Part shown: piece after piece, positions 7,932 through 16,120 of the stretch
Position numbering within the stretch: the first letter of the stretch is position 1
Layout: every line of letters begins with the position of its first letter
DNA from: an uncultured Pelagibacteraceae bacterium
GTDB lineage: Bacteria; Pseudomonadota; Alphaproteobacteria; Pelagibacterales; Pelagibacteraceae
Direction: 5' to 3'
Assembly (NCBI GenBank): GCA_902558435.1
Contig: CACEDU010000005.1
Location: 39,311-103,310, forward strand
DNA: 64,000 bases
The notes under the pieces: model-generated
Database searches by the model: none
Told to the model about the DNA's origin: nothing
What the model saw: the letters and a program-made list of their open reading frames with translations, nothing else
Position numbers and translations under genes: made by a program

Positions 7932-9262
7932 TGGAATTCTTTTCACCAGAAATAATCGGCGCAATAATGATTGGTTGCATGTTGTTTGCAATTTTTGTTG
8001 GATTTCCTATTTCATTTACGTTGATTTTTTTAGGTCTTGTTTTTGGTTATTGGGGCTTTGGAAAGTTAGTTTTCTATTTAATGACCTTGCAATTTAATAT
8101 GATAATGACCGAGAATACTCTGGCCGCCGTTCCACTCTTTATATTTATGGGAATTTTGATGGAGCAAGCTGGATTGATGGAAAGATTATTTAACGCGGTA
8201 CAATTAATGCTCTCAAAAACTAGAGGTGCATTATTTTATGCTGTTATGTTTGTATCAACTATTTTTGCAGCAGCAACTGGGATTGTTGGAGCATCTGTCA
8301 CAATTTTGGGAATTATGGCTGGAAAAACTATGATCAGGACAGGATATGACACCAGACTTTCAGCGGGTCTAATTTGTGCTGGAGGTACGTTAGGAATTTT
8401 AATTCCTCCAAGCATTATGTTAGTTGTTATGGGTCCTGTATTAGAAATACCAGTTACAGATTTATTCGCAGCAGCAATCATCCCAGGAATTCTTTTAGCA
8501 TTTTTGTATGCCGCTTACACAACGTTAAGATGTTTTTTAAATCCTAAACTTGGTCCTGTATTGCCAGCTTCAGAACGACCAAAAAATATGGCTAAGGTTT
8601 GGTATGAGTTTTTAATGGGTTTAATTCCTCCTGCAGGTTTAGTTTTCTTTGCCTTAGGAAGTATTTTATTTGGTCTTGCAACTCCAACTGAAGGTGCCGG
8701 CATGGGAGCTTTTGGAGCAATACTTTTAGCACTGGCATATAAAAAACTTACTTATCATGGTCTAAAAGAAGCTCTATTGAAAACATTAGAGATAACAGCA
8801 TTAATTATGTTTTTAGTTGCGGCCTCAAATTTCTTTGGTGCCGTATTTTCAAAATTAGGAACTCCATCTCTATTAACAGACTTCTTATTAAATCTTGATG
8901 TAAATAAATATGTGATTTTAGCGATTATAATGGCTGCAATATTTTTACTAGGTTGGCCTTTAGAATGGGTTCCAATAGTATTAATTGTTTTACCAATAGT
9001 TCTACCTTTAATTTTAGAATTAGGTTTTAACTTAACTTGGTTTGCTATTCTTGTAGCTGTCAATTTACAAACCGCCTGGCTATCTCCACCTGTAGCTTTA
9101 TCAGCTTATTTCTTAAAAGGTGTCGTTCCTCAATGGGATTTAAAAGATATATATTTAGGTATGATGCAATTTATGGTTATTCAATTAATTGGCTTAATAT
9201 TAATTATTATATTTCCCCAAATAGCATTATGGTTGCCAAGTATAATGTATCCTAGCCCTTAG
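7922..9262 (+). CDS. dctM: TRAP transporter large membrane subunit (DctM)
   Basis: This 446-residue very hydrophobic protein carries DctM hallmarks: TLAAVPLFIFMGILMEQAG, GASVTILGIMAGKTM, GTLGILIPPSIMLVVMG and a C-terminal PPVALSAYFLKGV. It has about 12 membrane segments and forms the ion-coupled transport channel. Two ATGs are possible: 7922, used here and overlapping dctQ by 10 bases, and 7931, which forms a TAATG overlap with the dctQ stop. The 3' end overlaps the convergent EamA gene by 11 bases, with no terminator visible between them. Confidence 0.93.
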   Translation: MALMEFFSPEIIGAIMIGCMLFAIFVGFPISFTLIFLGLVFGYWGFGKLVFYLMTLQFNMIMTENTLAAVPLFIFMGILMEQAGLMERLFNAVQLMLSKTRGALFYAVMFVSTIFAAATGIVGASVTILGIMAGKTMIRTGYDTRLSAGLICAGGTLGILIPPSIMLVVMGPVLEIPVTDLFAAAIIPGILLAFLYAAYTTLRCFLNPKLGPVLPASERPKNMAKVWYEFLMGLIPPAGLVFFALGSILFGLATPTEGAGMGAFGAILLALAYKKLTYHGLKEALLKTLEITALIMFLVAASNFFGAVFSKLGTPSLLTDFLLNLDVNKYVILAIIMAAIFLLGWPLEWVPIVLIVLPIVLPLILELGFNLTWFAILVAVNLQTAWLSPPVALSAYFLKGVVPQWDLKDIYLGMMQFMVIQLIGLILIIIFPQIALWLPSIMYPSP

Positions 9263-10151
9263 CTTTTTTATTAAGTTGAGGAATAATTGTTCCTACTAAA
9301 ATAATTATTAAGGATATAAATATATTAATGGATATTGTAGAACCCAAAACTATCCATGACATTGTAGCACCAATAGGACCAGTTAAAGGATACATTAAAC
9401 TAATTCTACCGATAGGTGCTCTTCTTAAAGCAAAGTTATAAAATAAATAAGCTCCAAAAGTTATAAAAGATAATGTTATGGCTGCAAGAACTGGAGGACT
9501 TAAATTTAGATAATTATTATATTTAAAACTACTATCAGGCCACAATATAAAAAGTATTAGAACAGATAAGATTGCTCCAATCATGTATTGAAAAGTATTA
9601 ACACCCAATTGATTTACTTTGGTTTGCATAAAACGTCTTCCAAGTACTTCATTAATAGAAACACACATCATTCCTAAAAATATAATAAAATCCCCTAAAT
9701 AATTTCCGCCTCCAATTTTCTTTTGGGTTGATAATAAAATTAAAGTTCCAATAATTGTAATAAATGCTCCAATTATTACTTTAATTTCAATTTTTTCTTT
9801 TAAAAAAATTCTTGCTACAAAAGGCTGCCAAATAGGAAGTGTACTTATTAAAGCAACACCACTTACCGGAGAAGTTAGCAACAGTCCTATATGAAAACTA
9901 AGAGTTACCAAAAAAGGATTTAGTAGACCCATTAAAAAAGGAGTTAATCCAATTTTTTTAATAGATAAATCTACTCTCATTAAAAGTGCAAATATTAACA
10001 TTAAAATAAATGCTAAAGAGAATCGAACTGCCATTAAATCCATTACATAAAACTCTTGTAGTGCTAATTTTACAAATGGAGGACCAGAGCCAAAGCCTAT
10101 AACAGCAATGAACATTGAAATGTAACCAATATTACTTTTTAAAAAACTCAT
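9252..10151 (-). CDS. EamA/DMT-family transporter (10 membrane segments)
   Basis: The 299-residue protein consists of ten predicted membrane helices in two EamA halves, with the first-repeat motif GSGPPFVKLALQEFYVMDLMAVRFSLAF and the helix-end PVSGVALISTLPIWQPFVARIFLKEKIEIK. The second half shows TFGAYLFYNFALRRAPIGRISLMYPLTGP. Members export or import metabolites in the inner membrane. The substrate is unknown. It is convergent with dctM, overlapping by 11 bases, and divergent from the NCS1 permease across 64 bases that must hold both promoters. Confidence 0.88.
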   Translation of the reverse strand: MSFLKSNIGYISMFIAVIGFGSGPPFVKLALQEFYVMDLMAVRFSLAFILMLIFALLMRVDLSIKKIGLTPFLMGLLNPFLVTLSFHIGLLLTSPVSGVALISTLPIWQPFVARIFLKEKIEIKVIIGAFITIIGTLILLSTQKKIGGGNYLGDFIIFLGMMCVSINEVLGRRFMQTKVNQLGVNTFQYMIGAILSVLILFILWPDSSFKYNNYLNLSPPVLAAITLSFITFGAYLFYNFALRRAPIGRISLMYPLTGPIGATMSWIVLGSTISINIFISLIIILVGTIIPQLNKKAKG

Positions 10152-10215
10152 GTATTAATATCTTACTGTTATCACTTTTATAGACATATAAAAATATTAG
10201 TTTAGAATCTTTAAA

Positions 10216-11667
10216 GTGAGTCAAAATATAGAATTAAAAAATTTTGAATTAGCTACAGTTAATCCAAGTAACAAAACATGGACTTCGGCAGATTTATTCT
10301 GTTATTGGGCAAATAGTATTCAAACTATTGCTGGATTTGCTCTTATATCTTCTTTGTATTTAATCTATAATTTAAGTTCTTATTTAGTTTTATCTTCCTC
10401 AATAGCTGCATCAATTCTTGTATATTTTTTTATTTCTTTAATTGGTCACCCATCCCAAAAACACGGATTACCTTTTCCAGTTTTGATGAGAATGTCCATG
10501 GGCCTAAATGGTGCTAGATATTTAAGTTTATTAAGATCAATTGTTGGAATTTTTATGTTTGGAATACAAACATACTTTATATCCAAATCTATAACATACC
10601 TAACAAGAATTATTATTTATTACATATTCGACCCACAAATTTTAGAAAGTGAATTTGTTTTAGAATTTTTTCTAGGCTTAAATGTTATAGATTGGTTTTC
10701 ATTAATAGTAACATTTTTCATTCAATTTTTTTTATTTACGAATGGTCAAAGATATAATCAAGGATTTTTAAAATTCTCTGCAATATTTGTTTACTTCGGT
10801 TTAATTTTCTTTTTTGTTATGCTTATTGCTGAAAATAGCACTCAAATATTTCAATCACTAAAATCTAATACAACTAGTGCAAATTTGATTTCTAAATCAA
10901 ATGTAATGCCCTTTTTTATTCTCACAGGGACAATTTTTTCATATTTTTCCATTGTGCTTTTGAATTATGGAGATTTTTCAAGATATGTAAAAACTAGCAG
11001 AGATCTTAAAATAGGAAATTTATTTTTATTTTTGAATATGATTATCTTTTCCTTTCTTGCGACTACTATTGTAATAGGTGTTGATGTTTTATTGAATCAA
11101 AAGCTAATCGTAGTTGATCAAATAATGACAAGGCCGATGGATATAATAGGAAAGATTGATAATGTATATCTAACAGTTTATGCATTAATTTTTATAATAT
11201 TCTCGTCACTTTCGACAAATTTAATAACTAATTATGTTCCAACACAAAATAGTATAATTAATTTTTTACCTAAAAACTTAGACCTTAAAAGTGCAGGAAT
11301 ACTAATTTTAATATTTGGACTAATTACAGGCAGTTTGTGGCCACCAATACTAAGCCAAATAGAAATAATAAAATTAATTGATAGTTTAGCTGCATTTTTT
11401 GGACCAATTTTTGGAGTTATCATTGCAGACTACTATCTTGTTAAGAAAGAAAAAGTTAATCACAAAGATCTTTTTTTTATCAGATTAGAAAACGAGTACA
11501 TTTATTCAGGTGGATGGAATTATAAAGCGGTATATGCTGTATTAATAGGTTTTATTTTTTCATTTTCAATTATTTGGAATATTAATTTCGAAGATTTTAA
11601 AACATTTTCATGGATTATAGGATTTGTCGTTTCATATATTATGTATTATCTTCTAAATGAAAAATAA
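10216..11667 (+). CDS. NCS1-family nucleobase/hydantoin cation symporter
   Basis: The 483-residue protein has about 12 membrane segments and the NCS1 N-terminal signature NPSNKTWTSADLFCYWAN followed by GHPSQKHGLPFPVLMRMSMG, as in cytosine, uracil, allantoin and benzylhydantoin permeases. A later GDFSRYVKT motif and FGPIFGVIIADYYLVKK are typical. It imports a nitrogenous ring compound with Na+ or H+. The start is GTG at 10216; no closer ATG fits the conserved N-terminus. It lies 2 bases before the alcohol dehydrogenase gene, so they probably share a transcript, though a joint pathway is not obvious. Confidence 0.88.
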   Translation: MSQNIELKNFELATVNPSNKTWTSADLFCYWANSIQTIAGFALISSLYLIYNLSSYLVLSSSIAASILVYFFISLIGHPSQKHGLPFPVLMRMSMGLNGARYLSLLRSIVGIFMFGIQTYFISKSITYLTRIIIYYIFDPQILESEFVLEFFLGLNVIDWFSLIVTFFIQFFLFTNGQRYNQGFLKFSAIFVYFGLIFFFVMLIAENSTQIFQSLKSNTTSANLISKSNVMPFFILTGTIFSYFSIVLLNYGDFSRYVKTSRDLKIGNLFLFLNMIIFSFLATTIVIGVDVLLNQKLIVVDQIMTRPMDIIGKIDNVYLTVYALIFIIFSSLSTNLITNYVPTQNSIINFLPKNLDLKSAGILILIFGLITGSLWPPILSQIEIIKLIDSLAAFFGPIFGVIIADYYLVKKEKVNHKDLFFIRLENEYIYSGGWNYKAVYAVLIGFIFSFSIIWNINFEDFKTFSWIIGFVVSYIMYYLLNEK

Positions 11668-11669
11668 TT

Positions 11670-12677
11670 ATGAAAGCTTTAGTTTATACTGGTGTACAAG
11701 AACTTACTTATAGAGATGAACAAGACCCAACAGAAGTAAGTGGAGAAAGTATTCTTAAAGTTCATGCTTCAGGAATTTGTGGATCTGATATGCATGCTTA
11801 CCATGGTAAAGATGAAAGAAGAATCCCGCCCTTAATTCTAGGTCATGAGGTAAGTGGAAAAATACAAAATGGTAAATTCAAAGATAAAAATGTTGTATTA
11901 AACCCATTAATAACTTGTGGAAAATGTGAATACTGCATGAATGGACGCGAGCATTTATGTCCTAACAGAGTTTTATTAGGCATGAATAGACCTTATGAAA
12001 GAAGTGGAGTTTTCGCTGAATATGTCTCTACTCCAAATCAAAATATTTATGAAATACCTGATCGTCTAGATTTAAGTGAAGCTACAATTGCTGAACCTAC
12101 AGCTGTATCTTTACATGCTGTATTGATGGGTGAGACATCATTAAAAAAACCGCTTAAAGAGTGTCGAACTTTGGTACAAGGTGCTGGAGCTATTGGATTA
12201 TTGTGTTCATTAATTCTATCTAAAATAAAGGGAAATAAAAATATTATAATGTCTGATCCAAACAAACTAAGGCTAGATGTTTGTTCAAAATACTTCGATG
12301 GCAAATTTGTTAGTCCAAATGATAAAGAAGTAAAAGAAAATAGTTTCGATATTGTTTTTGATACAGTTGGATTAGAGGTATCTAGACAACAAGCTATTTC
12401 TGTGATTAAGCCTGGTGGTAGCATTATTCATATTGGTTTAACACAACCTTCTGGTCATTTTAATTTTAGAAAAGCTACACTTCAGGAAGTAACATTTATA
12501 GGCACTTATTGTTATACTAATAAAGATTTTGAAAAAACAATTAAAATTTTGGCTGATAAAGAAATAGGAGATCTATCTTGGATTGAATATCGGGAATTAA
12601 AAAAAGGAGCTGAAGCTTTCAAACAAATTCATGATGGCAGTTGTTCTGCTCCAAAAATAGTCTTATTGCCAGAGTAA
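11670..12677 (+). CDS. Zinc-dependent alcohol dehydrogenase (MDR family)
   Basis: This 335-residue medium-chain dehydrogenase contains the catalytic zinc site (ASGICGSDMHAYHG, about 34, and GHEVSG, about 58), the structural zinc Cys cluster CGKCEYCMNGREHLC (about 90), and an NAD-binding QGAGAIGLL. It resembles the threonine/sorbitol dehydrogenase branch. It would oxidise a secondary alcohol or amino alcohol to a ketone. It begins 2 bases after the NCS1 permease. The exact substrate cannot be assigned. Confidence 0.88.
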   Translation: MKALVYTGVQELTYRDEQDPTEVSGESILKVHASGICGSDMHAYHGKDERRIPPLILGHEVSGKIQNGKFKDKNVVLNPLITCGKCEYCMNGREHLCPNRVLLGMNRPYERSGVFAEYVSTPNQNIYEIPDRLDLSEATIAEPTAVSLHAVLMGETSLKKPLKECRTLVQGAGAIGLLCSLILSKIKGNKNIIMSDPNKLRLDVCSKYFDGKFVSPNDKEVKENSFDIVFDTVGLEVSRQQAISVIKPGGSIIHIGLTQPSGHFNFRKATLQEVTFIGTYCYTNKDFEKTIKILADKEIGDLSWIEYRELKKGAEAFKQIHDGSCSAPKIVLLPE

Positions 12678-12722
12678 ATACGTAATATTGAAAAAATAAT
12701 AAAATTGTCTATAAAAGTTTTA

Positions 12723-13373
12723 ATGAAAAATATTTTATCATCAATAATATTCTCAATTTTTCTTTTTTCATTATCTAATGCTAATGAAAAAGTAGTATTT
12801 GATTTTACTGAAAATGAACTTTCTACTTTAGAAGTGAGGAAAGTAAGAGGCGCTGATGCAAAAACTATTTATACAATTGGAAAAAACAAGAATGGAAATT
12901 ATCTAAAAGCAGTAGCAGATAATGCAGCTTCTGGTCTTGGTAAAGAAATAAAAATAGATTTAGACGTCACCCCTTATATTTACATTACATGGAAAGTCGA
13001 AAAAGATTTAAAAGGAATTAAAGAAAATACAAAAAAAGGACATGATTTTGCTGCAAGAGTTTTTGTTATTAAAAAAACAGGTGCTACGCCACTATCAAAT
13101 AGAGCTATTAATTATGTTTATTCTAGCAACTTAAATATTGATGATTATAAACGAAACCCATATACAAAAAAGTCGATAGATTATGTTTTATCCACCACAA
13201 AAAATAATTTTGATGAGTGGATTACAGTTAAAGCAAATGTAAAAGAAGATTTTAAAAAACTCCATAAACTAGACGTTAAAGAGTTAGATGGAGTTGCTAT
13301 TATGGCAGATACTGATAATTCAAAGATGAAAGCTATAAGTTATTTTCAAAATATTTATTTTTCCTCTGAGTAA
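12723..13373 (+). CDS. Exported DUF3047 family protein
   Basis: The ORF track begins at a TTG, but ATG 12723 gives a clean signal peptide (MKNILSSIIFSIFLFSLSNA) and a 216-residue protein, so I use that start. After cleavage, the segments VVFDFTENE, GLGKEIKIDLDVTPYIYITWKVEK and FAARVFVIK match DUF3047, and the C-terminal GVAIMADTDNSKMKAISYFQNIYF is its usual end. The fold is probably a beta-sandwich, galactose-binding-like domain, and it is periplasmic. The biochemical function is unknown. It follows the alcohol dehydrogenase after 45 bases and converges on the small ORF at 13375. Confidence 0.8.
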   Translation: MKNILSSIIFSIFLFSLSNANEKVVFDFTENELSTLEVRKVRGADAKTIYTIGKNKNGNYLKAVADNAASGLGKEIKIDLDVTPYIYITWKVEKDLKGIKENTKKGHDFAARVFVIKKTGATPLSNRAINYVYSSNLNIDDYKRNPYTKKSIDYVLSTTKNNFDEWITVKANVKEDFKKLHKLDVKELDGVAIMADTDNSKMKAISYFQNIYFSSE

Positions 13374-13374
13374 T

Positions 13375-13512
13375 TTATTTTATATATTTTTTAAGTACTA
13401 AACTTAAAAACGAGAGCAAAATTGCAGCAATTACATCAAGAAGTGGTGTTGCTTGAGGATAACCAAAGTTCCACAATACAACCCCTATAAGCCAAATTAT
13501 ATATATTTTCAT
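13375..13512 (-). CDS. Small predicted membrane protein, 45 residues (not in ORF track)
   Basis: Reading the minus strand of the 193-base gap between DUF3047 and ybgC gives an ATG-initiated frame of 45 codons plus TAA. It encodes an N-terminal hydrophobic segment (MKIYIIWLIGVVLWNFGYP) and a second one (LLDVIAAILLSFLSLVLKKY) ending in lysines. Two short helices and a positive tail are plausible for a real small membrane protein, and the frame fills most of the otherwise empty spacer. I do not recognise a family. Homology across related genomes and a synonymous-substitution signal would be needed to confirm it. Confidence 0.5.
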   Translation of the reverse strand: MKIYIIWLIGVVLWNFGYPQATPLLDVIAAILLSFLSLVLKKYIK

Positions 13513-13566
13513 AAACAAATAATCATTAGTATATATATTCCTTGTCTTTGATAATATATTTTTAAT

Positions 13567-13959
13567 ATGGAATTTAAATCAAACTTTAAAGTTTACTATG
13601 AAGACACTGATAGTGGAGGAGTAGTTTATTATGCTAATTATTTGAAATTTTTGGAACGAGCTAGAACAGATGCAATCACATCTTTAAATTTTAGTAATAA
13701 AAATCTTATAGAAAAATTCGGGATTTATATAATAGTTAAATCTTGCAACTTAAATTTCAATAAACCTGCAAAACTTGAAGACAATTTAAATATTATTTCT
13801 AAAGTGTTAGAAGTTAAAAATGTATCAATAAGAATGAAACAGCATATTTTTGTGAATGATAGTATGATTGTTGAGGCTGAAATATTATTAGCTTCAGTAG
13901 ATGAAAAGGGTAAACCATCAAAACTTCCAGTAGAATTTAAAAATCAATTGATTAAATGA
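13567..13959 (+). CDS. ybgC: YbgC-type acyl-CoA thioesterase (hotdog fold)
   Basis: The 130-residue protein has the 4-hydroxybenzoyl-CoA/YbgC thioesterase signature YYEDTDSGGVVYYANYLKFLERARTD near residue 10, with the catalytic Asp in DTDSGG, and the usual length. It hydrolyses short acyl-CoA or acyl-ACP thioesters. In many proteobacteria it opens the tol-pal cluster, but no tolQ/R/A/B follows here. Its 3' end overlaps the convergent uracil-DNA glycosylase by 8 bases. Confidence 0.9.
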   Translation: MEFKSNFKVYYEDTDSGGVVYYANYLKFLERARTDAITSLNFSNKNLIEKFGIYIIVKSCNLNFNKPAKLEDNLNIISKVLEVKNVSIRMKQHIFVNDSMIVEAEILLASVDEKGKPSKLPVEFKNQLIK

Positions 13960-14626
13960 CTTTTTTAACCTTAAGAAATAAATTAGTCATTTTATTAACA
14001 TCAATTCTTCCAGTGTTAACATTTCTAGGACTTGGGTGATAAGATCCGACTAATAAAATGTTATTTGGCAGCTTAAAAAATTTACTGTGTCCAAATTTAA
14101 TATTATTTTCTATTTTAAATTGTTTTTTATAAAACTCTATACACGCATCAAAAGCTATTTTTCCAAGAGCAATAATAATTTTTAAATTATCTAAGTTTTC
14201 AATTTCATTTTTAAAATATTTAAAACAATTATTAAGTTCATTTCTAGTTGGCTTATCTCCTGGAGGAACACATTTTAATGCAGTAGTTATAAAACTATCA
14301 TTTAGTATCAAGCCATCATTTCTGTGAACTGAATTTGATTTGTTTGATAGTTTAGCTTTATGGAGGCATTTATACAAAAATTCAGATGATCTATCACCTG
14401 TAAAAACTCTTCCAGTTCTATTCCCACCGTGAGCAGCAGGGGCTAAACCAACTAATAAAATTCTTGCTTTTCGGTCACCAAAACCTGTTATTGGTTTTCC
14501 CCAATATTTCTCATTGATATATTGTTTTCTTTTATCTTTTGCTATCTGGGTTCTAAAGCTTACAAGTCTTGGACATTTCTTACAATTTATTATTGAGTTT
14601 TCAAGTTTTTTAAAACTTTTTTTCAT
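13952..14626 (-). CDS. Uracil-DNA glycosylase, family 5 (UdgB-like), iron-sulfur
   Basis: The 224-residue protein shows the UDG motif GLAPAAHGGNRTGRVFTGDR (about 78) and the C-terminal motif GSYHPSPRNVNTGR, which fit family 5 (UdgB) better than family 4. Cys pairs in CKKCPRL near the N-terminus and CVPPGDKPTRNELNNC later match the [4Fe-4S] ligands of these enzymes. It excises uracil or other deaminated bases from DNA. It is divergent from the neighbouring beta-hydroxyacid dehydrogenase across 48 bases and overlaps the ybgC 3' end. Which deaminated bases it removes is not resolved by sequence alone. Confidence 0.88.
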   Translation of the reverse strand: MKKSFKKLENSIINCKKCPRLVSFRTQIAKDKRKQYINEKYWGKPITGFGDRKARILLVGLAPAAHGGNRTGRVFTGDRSSEFLYKCLHKAKLSNKSNSVHRNDGLILNDSFITTALKCVPPGDKPTRNELNNCFKYFKNEIENLDNLKIIIALGKIAFDACIEFYKKQFKIENNIKFGHSKFFKLPNNILLVGSYHPSPRNVNTGRIDVNKMTNLFLKVKKVI

Positions 14627-14674
14627 AAATATTAATTTTTAATCAAAGAGTCTTATACTATATTATTTAAAATT

Positions 14675-15529
14675 ATGAATGTAGGTTTTATTGGTGTTGG
14701 CTATATGGGTTATGGAATAGCCAAAAATATTTTAAAAAAAGGAAACAATTTATTTGTTATCGCAAATAAAAAAAGAGCACCTATTGATAAGATTGTAAAA
14801 GATGGAGCAAAAGAGGTTAAAAGCTACAATGAGTTATGTGAAAAGAATTTAGATGCCTTATTTCTTTGTGTAACCAATACACCCATAGCTATAAGTATTG
14901 CAGAAAAATTATCTAATTTATTAAAAGACAGTACATTAATTGTTGACGTTACAACACATAACCAAAATGGATCAATTAAAATGGAACAAATTTTTGCAAA
15001 ACAAAAAATTAGTTATGTTGAATGTCCTGTAATGGGAGGACCTGTTCAAGCAGAGGAAGGCGTTTGTGGAGGAATTGTTGGTGCTTCTGATGAAAATTTT
15101 AAAAAGGCCGAAATTTATTTAAAAACTTTTTGCAAAGATTATTTTCATTTTGGTGAGGTAGGCAAAGGAGCAAAGTCAAAGTTATTAAATAATTTTTTGT
15201 CACTAGGCACAGCTACAAATGTTATAGAGTTCATCAAGAGTGCAAAAAAATTAGATATTAATTTAAAAAAACTTTTCGCAGTAGCAAAATTAGGATCTGG
15301 AAACTCAACAGCCTTAAATAGAATTTTCGATAATGTCCTTAAGGACGATTATACTGGATTTAAATTTTCAACTTCCAACACTTTAAAAGATCTTACCTAT
15401 ATACATGAAATGCTCAAAGATTTAGGTAATGCAGAAAAATTAGCTGATGTAAAAAAGTCTATTTACAAAAAAGCAGTAGATGACGGTAATGGAGATCTTT
15501 TCATAAGTGAACTAATACAAAAAGATTAA
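14675..15529 (+). CDS. NAD-binding beta-hydroxyacid dehydrogenase (3-HIBADH family)
   Basis: The 284-residue protein has an N-terminal NAD motif FIGVGYMGYGIA, the substrate motif ECPVMGGPVQAEEG (about 121) and the catalytic Lys in GAKSKLLNNFLSLG (about 167), all in family positions. It is clearly different from the MmsB-like enzyme at 5068-5994: it is shorter and lacks the NNWALSTYTPLPN stretch. It may act on another 2-methyl-3-hydroxy acid or a semialdehyde. The assignment to the superfamily is secure but the substrate is open. It converges with the small membrane protein at 15530 with no intervening base. Confidence 0.85.
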   Translation: MNVGFIGVGYMGYGIAKNILKKGNNLFVIANKKRAPIDKIVKDGAKEVKSYNELCEKNLDALFLCVTNTPIAISIAEKLSNLLKDSTLIVDVTTHNQNGSIKMEQIFAKQKISYVECPVMGGPVQAEEGVCGGIVGASDENFKKAEIYLKTFCKDYFHFGEVGKGAKSKLLNNFLSLGTATNVIEFIKSAKKLDINLKKLFAVAKLGSGNSTALNRIFDNVLKDDYTGFKFSTSNTLKDLTYIHEMLKDLGNAEKLADVKKSIYKKAVDDGNGDLFISELIQKD

Positions 15530-15700
15530 TTATTCATTTTTTTTATCAGCAAATACAATAGCTATAAGCAATAATGCAGTCCAAAACATTGCCGCTAAAC
15601 TTTTGATAGCACTCGTTTCAGCACCCCATAAATCAAAAACAAATGCTCCAATAAGAATTCCAATTATATAAATTATTACTACTAATCTAGTCTGAGTCAT
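15530..15700 (-). CDS. Small predicted membrane protein, 56 residues (not in ORF track)
   Basis: On the minus strand an ATG frame of 56 codons ends exactly where the convergent dehydrogenase stops. It encodes two hydrophobic segments (LVVIIYIIGILIGAFVFDLW and IKSLAAMFWTALLLIAIVF) joined by a short polar turn (GAETSA) and ending DKKNE. Its start lies 14 bases inside the 3' end of the DUF1289 gene in a different frame, a typical translational-coupling overlap. The frame fills the whole 157-base gap, which supports it being real. I do not recognise the family. A role tied to DUF1289 is only guilt by association. Confidence 0.62.
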   Translation of the reverse strand: MTQTRLVVIIYIIGILIGAFVFDLWGAETSAIKSLAAMFWTALLLIAIVFADKKNE

Positions 15701-15944
15701 TTAGTTGTTTCTTTTTAAATAGTGATATTCCATTATTTTTTTTATGATCATAAGATTCTCTAAAACTTTCCAACTGCCATCCTAGCATCCTCTTTTGAAT
15801 ATCTTCTAAATTTTGTTTTTTCCACTCATCACTTGTATTTTGGTCTTTCCAAATCTTCTTTTCATCATTGTCTCTTCCACAGCCATAGCAATATCCAGTT
15901 ACAGGATCCATTTTGCAAATACTTATACAAGGCGAAATTATCAT
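15687..15944 (-). CDS. DUF1289 family small Cys-rich protein
   Basis: This 85-residue protein begins with the DUF1289 signature SPCISICKMDPVTGYCYGCG, four cysteines within 20 residues that probably bind a metal or iron-sulfur centre, followed by a tryptophan-containing WKDQNTSDEWKKQ. The family is small and uncharacterised but widespread in proteobacteria. The gene is first in a two-gene minus-strand unit with the 56-residue membrane protein, overlapping by 14 bases. It is divergent from tRNA-Leu, with 81 bases between them. Confidence 0.85.
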   Translation of the reverse strand: MIISPCISICKMDPVTGYCYGCGRDNDEKKIWKDQNTSDEWKKQNLEDIQKRMLGWQLESFRESYDHKKNNGISLFKKKQLNDSD

Positions 15945-15983
15945 TTTTTTATATATTTATATCTTTTTACACTATTATTCTGA

Positions 15984-16012
15984 TTGGACAAATTAGATCA
16001 ATACTATATAAA
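15984..16012 (+). promoter_or_regulatory. Predicted sigma-70 promoter for tRNA-Leu and tig
   Basis: A -35 hexamer TTGGAC (15984-15989) and a -10 hexamer TATAAA (16007-16012) are separated by 17 bases. This is close to the sigma-70 consensus and places the transcription start just upstream of tRNA-Leu at 16026. AT richness lowers the weight of a -10 match. Confidence 0.5.
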
Positions 16013-16025
16013 ACACCATAAATTT

Positions 16026-16110
16026 GGGCGAGTGGCGGAATTGGTAGACGCGTTGGTCTTAGGAACCAATAGTGCAAGCTGTGAAGGTTCGAGTCCTTTC
16101 TCGCCTACCA
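16026..16110 (+). tRNA. tRNA-Leu (anticodon TAG)
   Basis: The 85-base sequence folds as a class II tRNA. GGGCGAG pairs with CTCGCCT in the acceptor stem, with one G-T pair. The anticodon arm TTGGT-CTTAGGA-ACCAA presents TAG. A longer variable region follows, then the T arm with GGTTCGAGTCC, and an encoded ACCA end. The next gene, tig, begins 10 bases after it, so the two are probably cotranscribed. Confidence 0.95.
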
Positions 16111-16120
16111 TATAAAAAAT

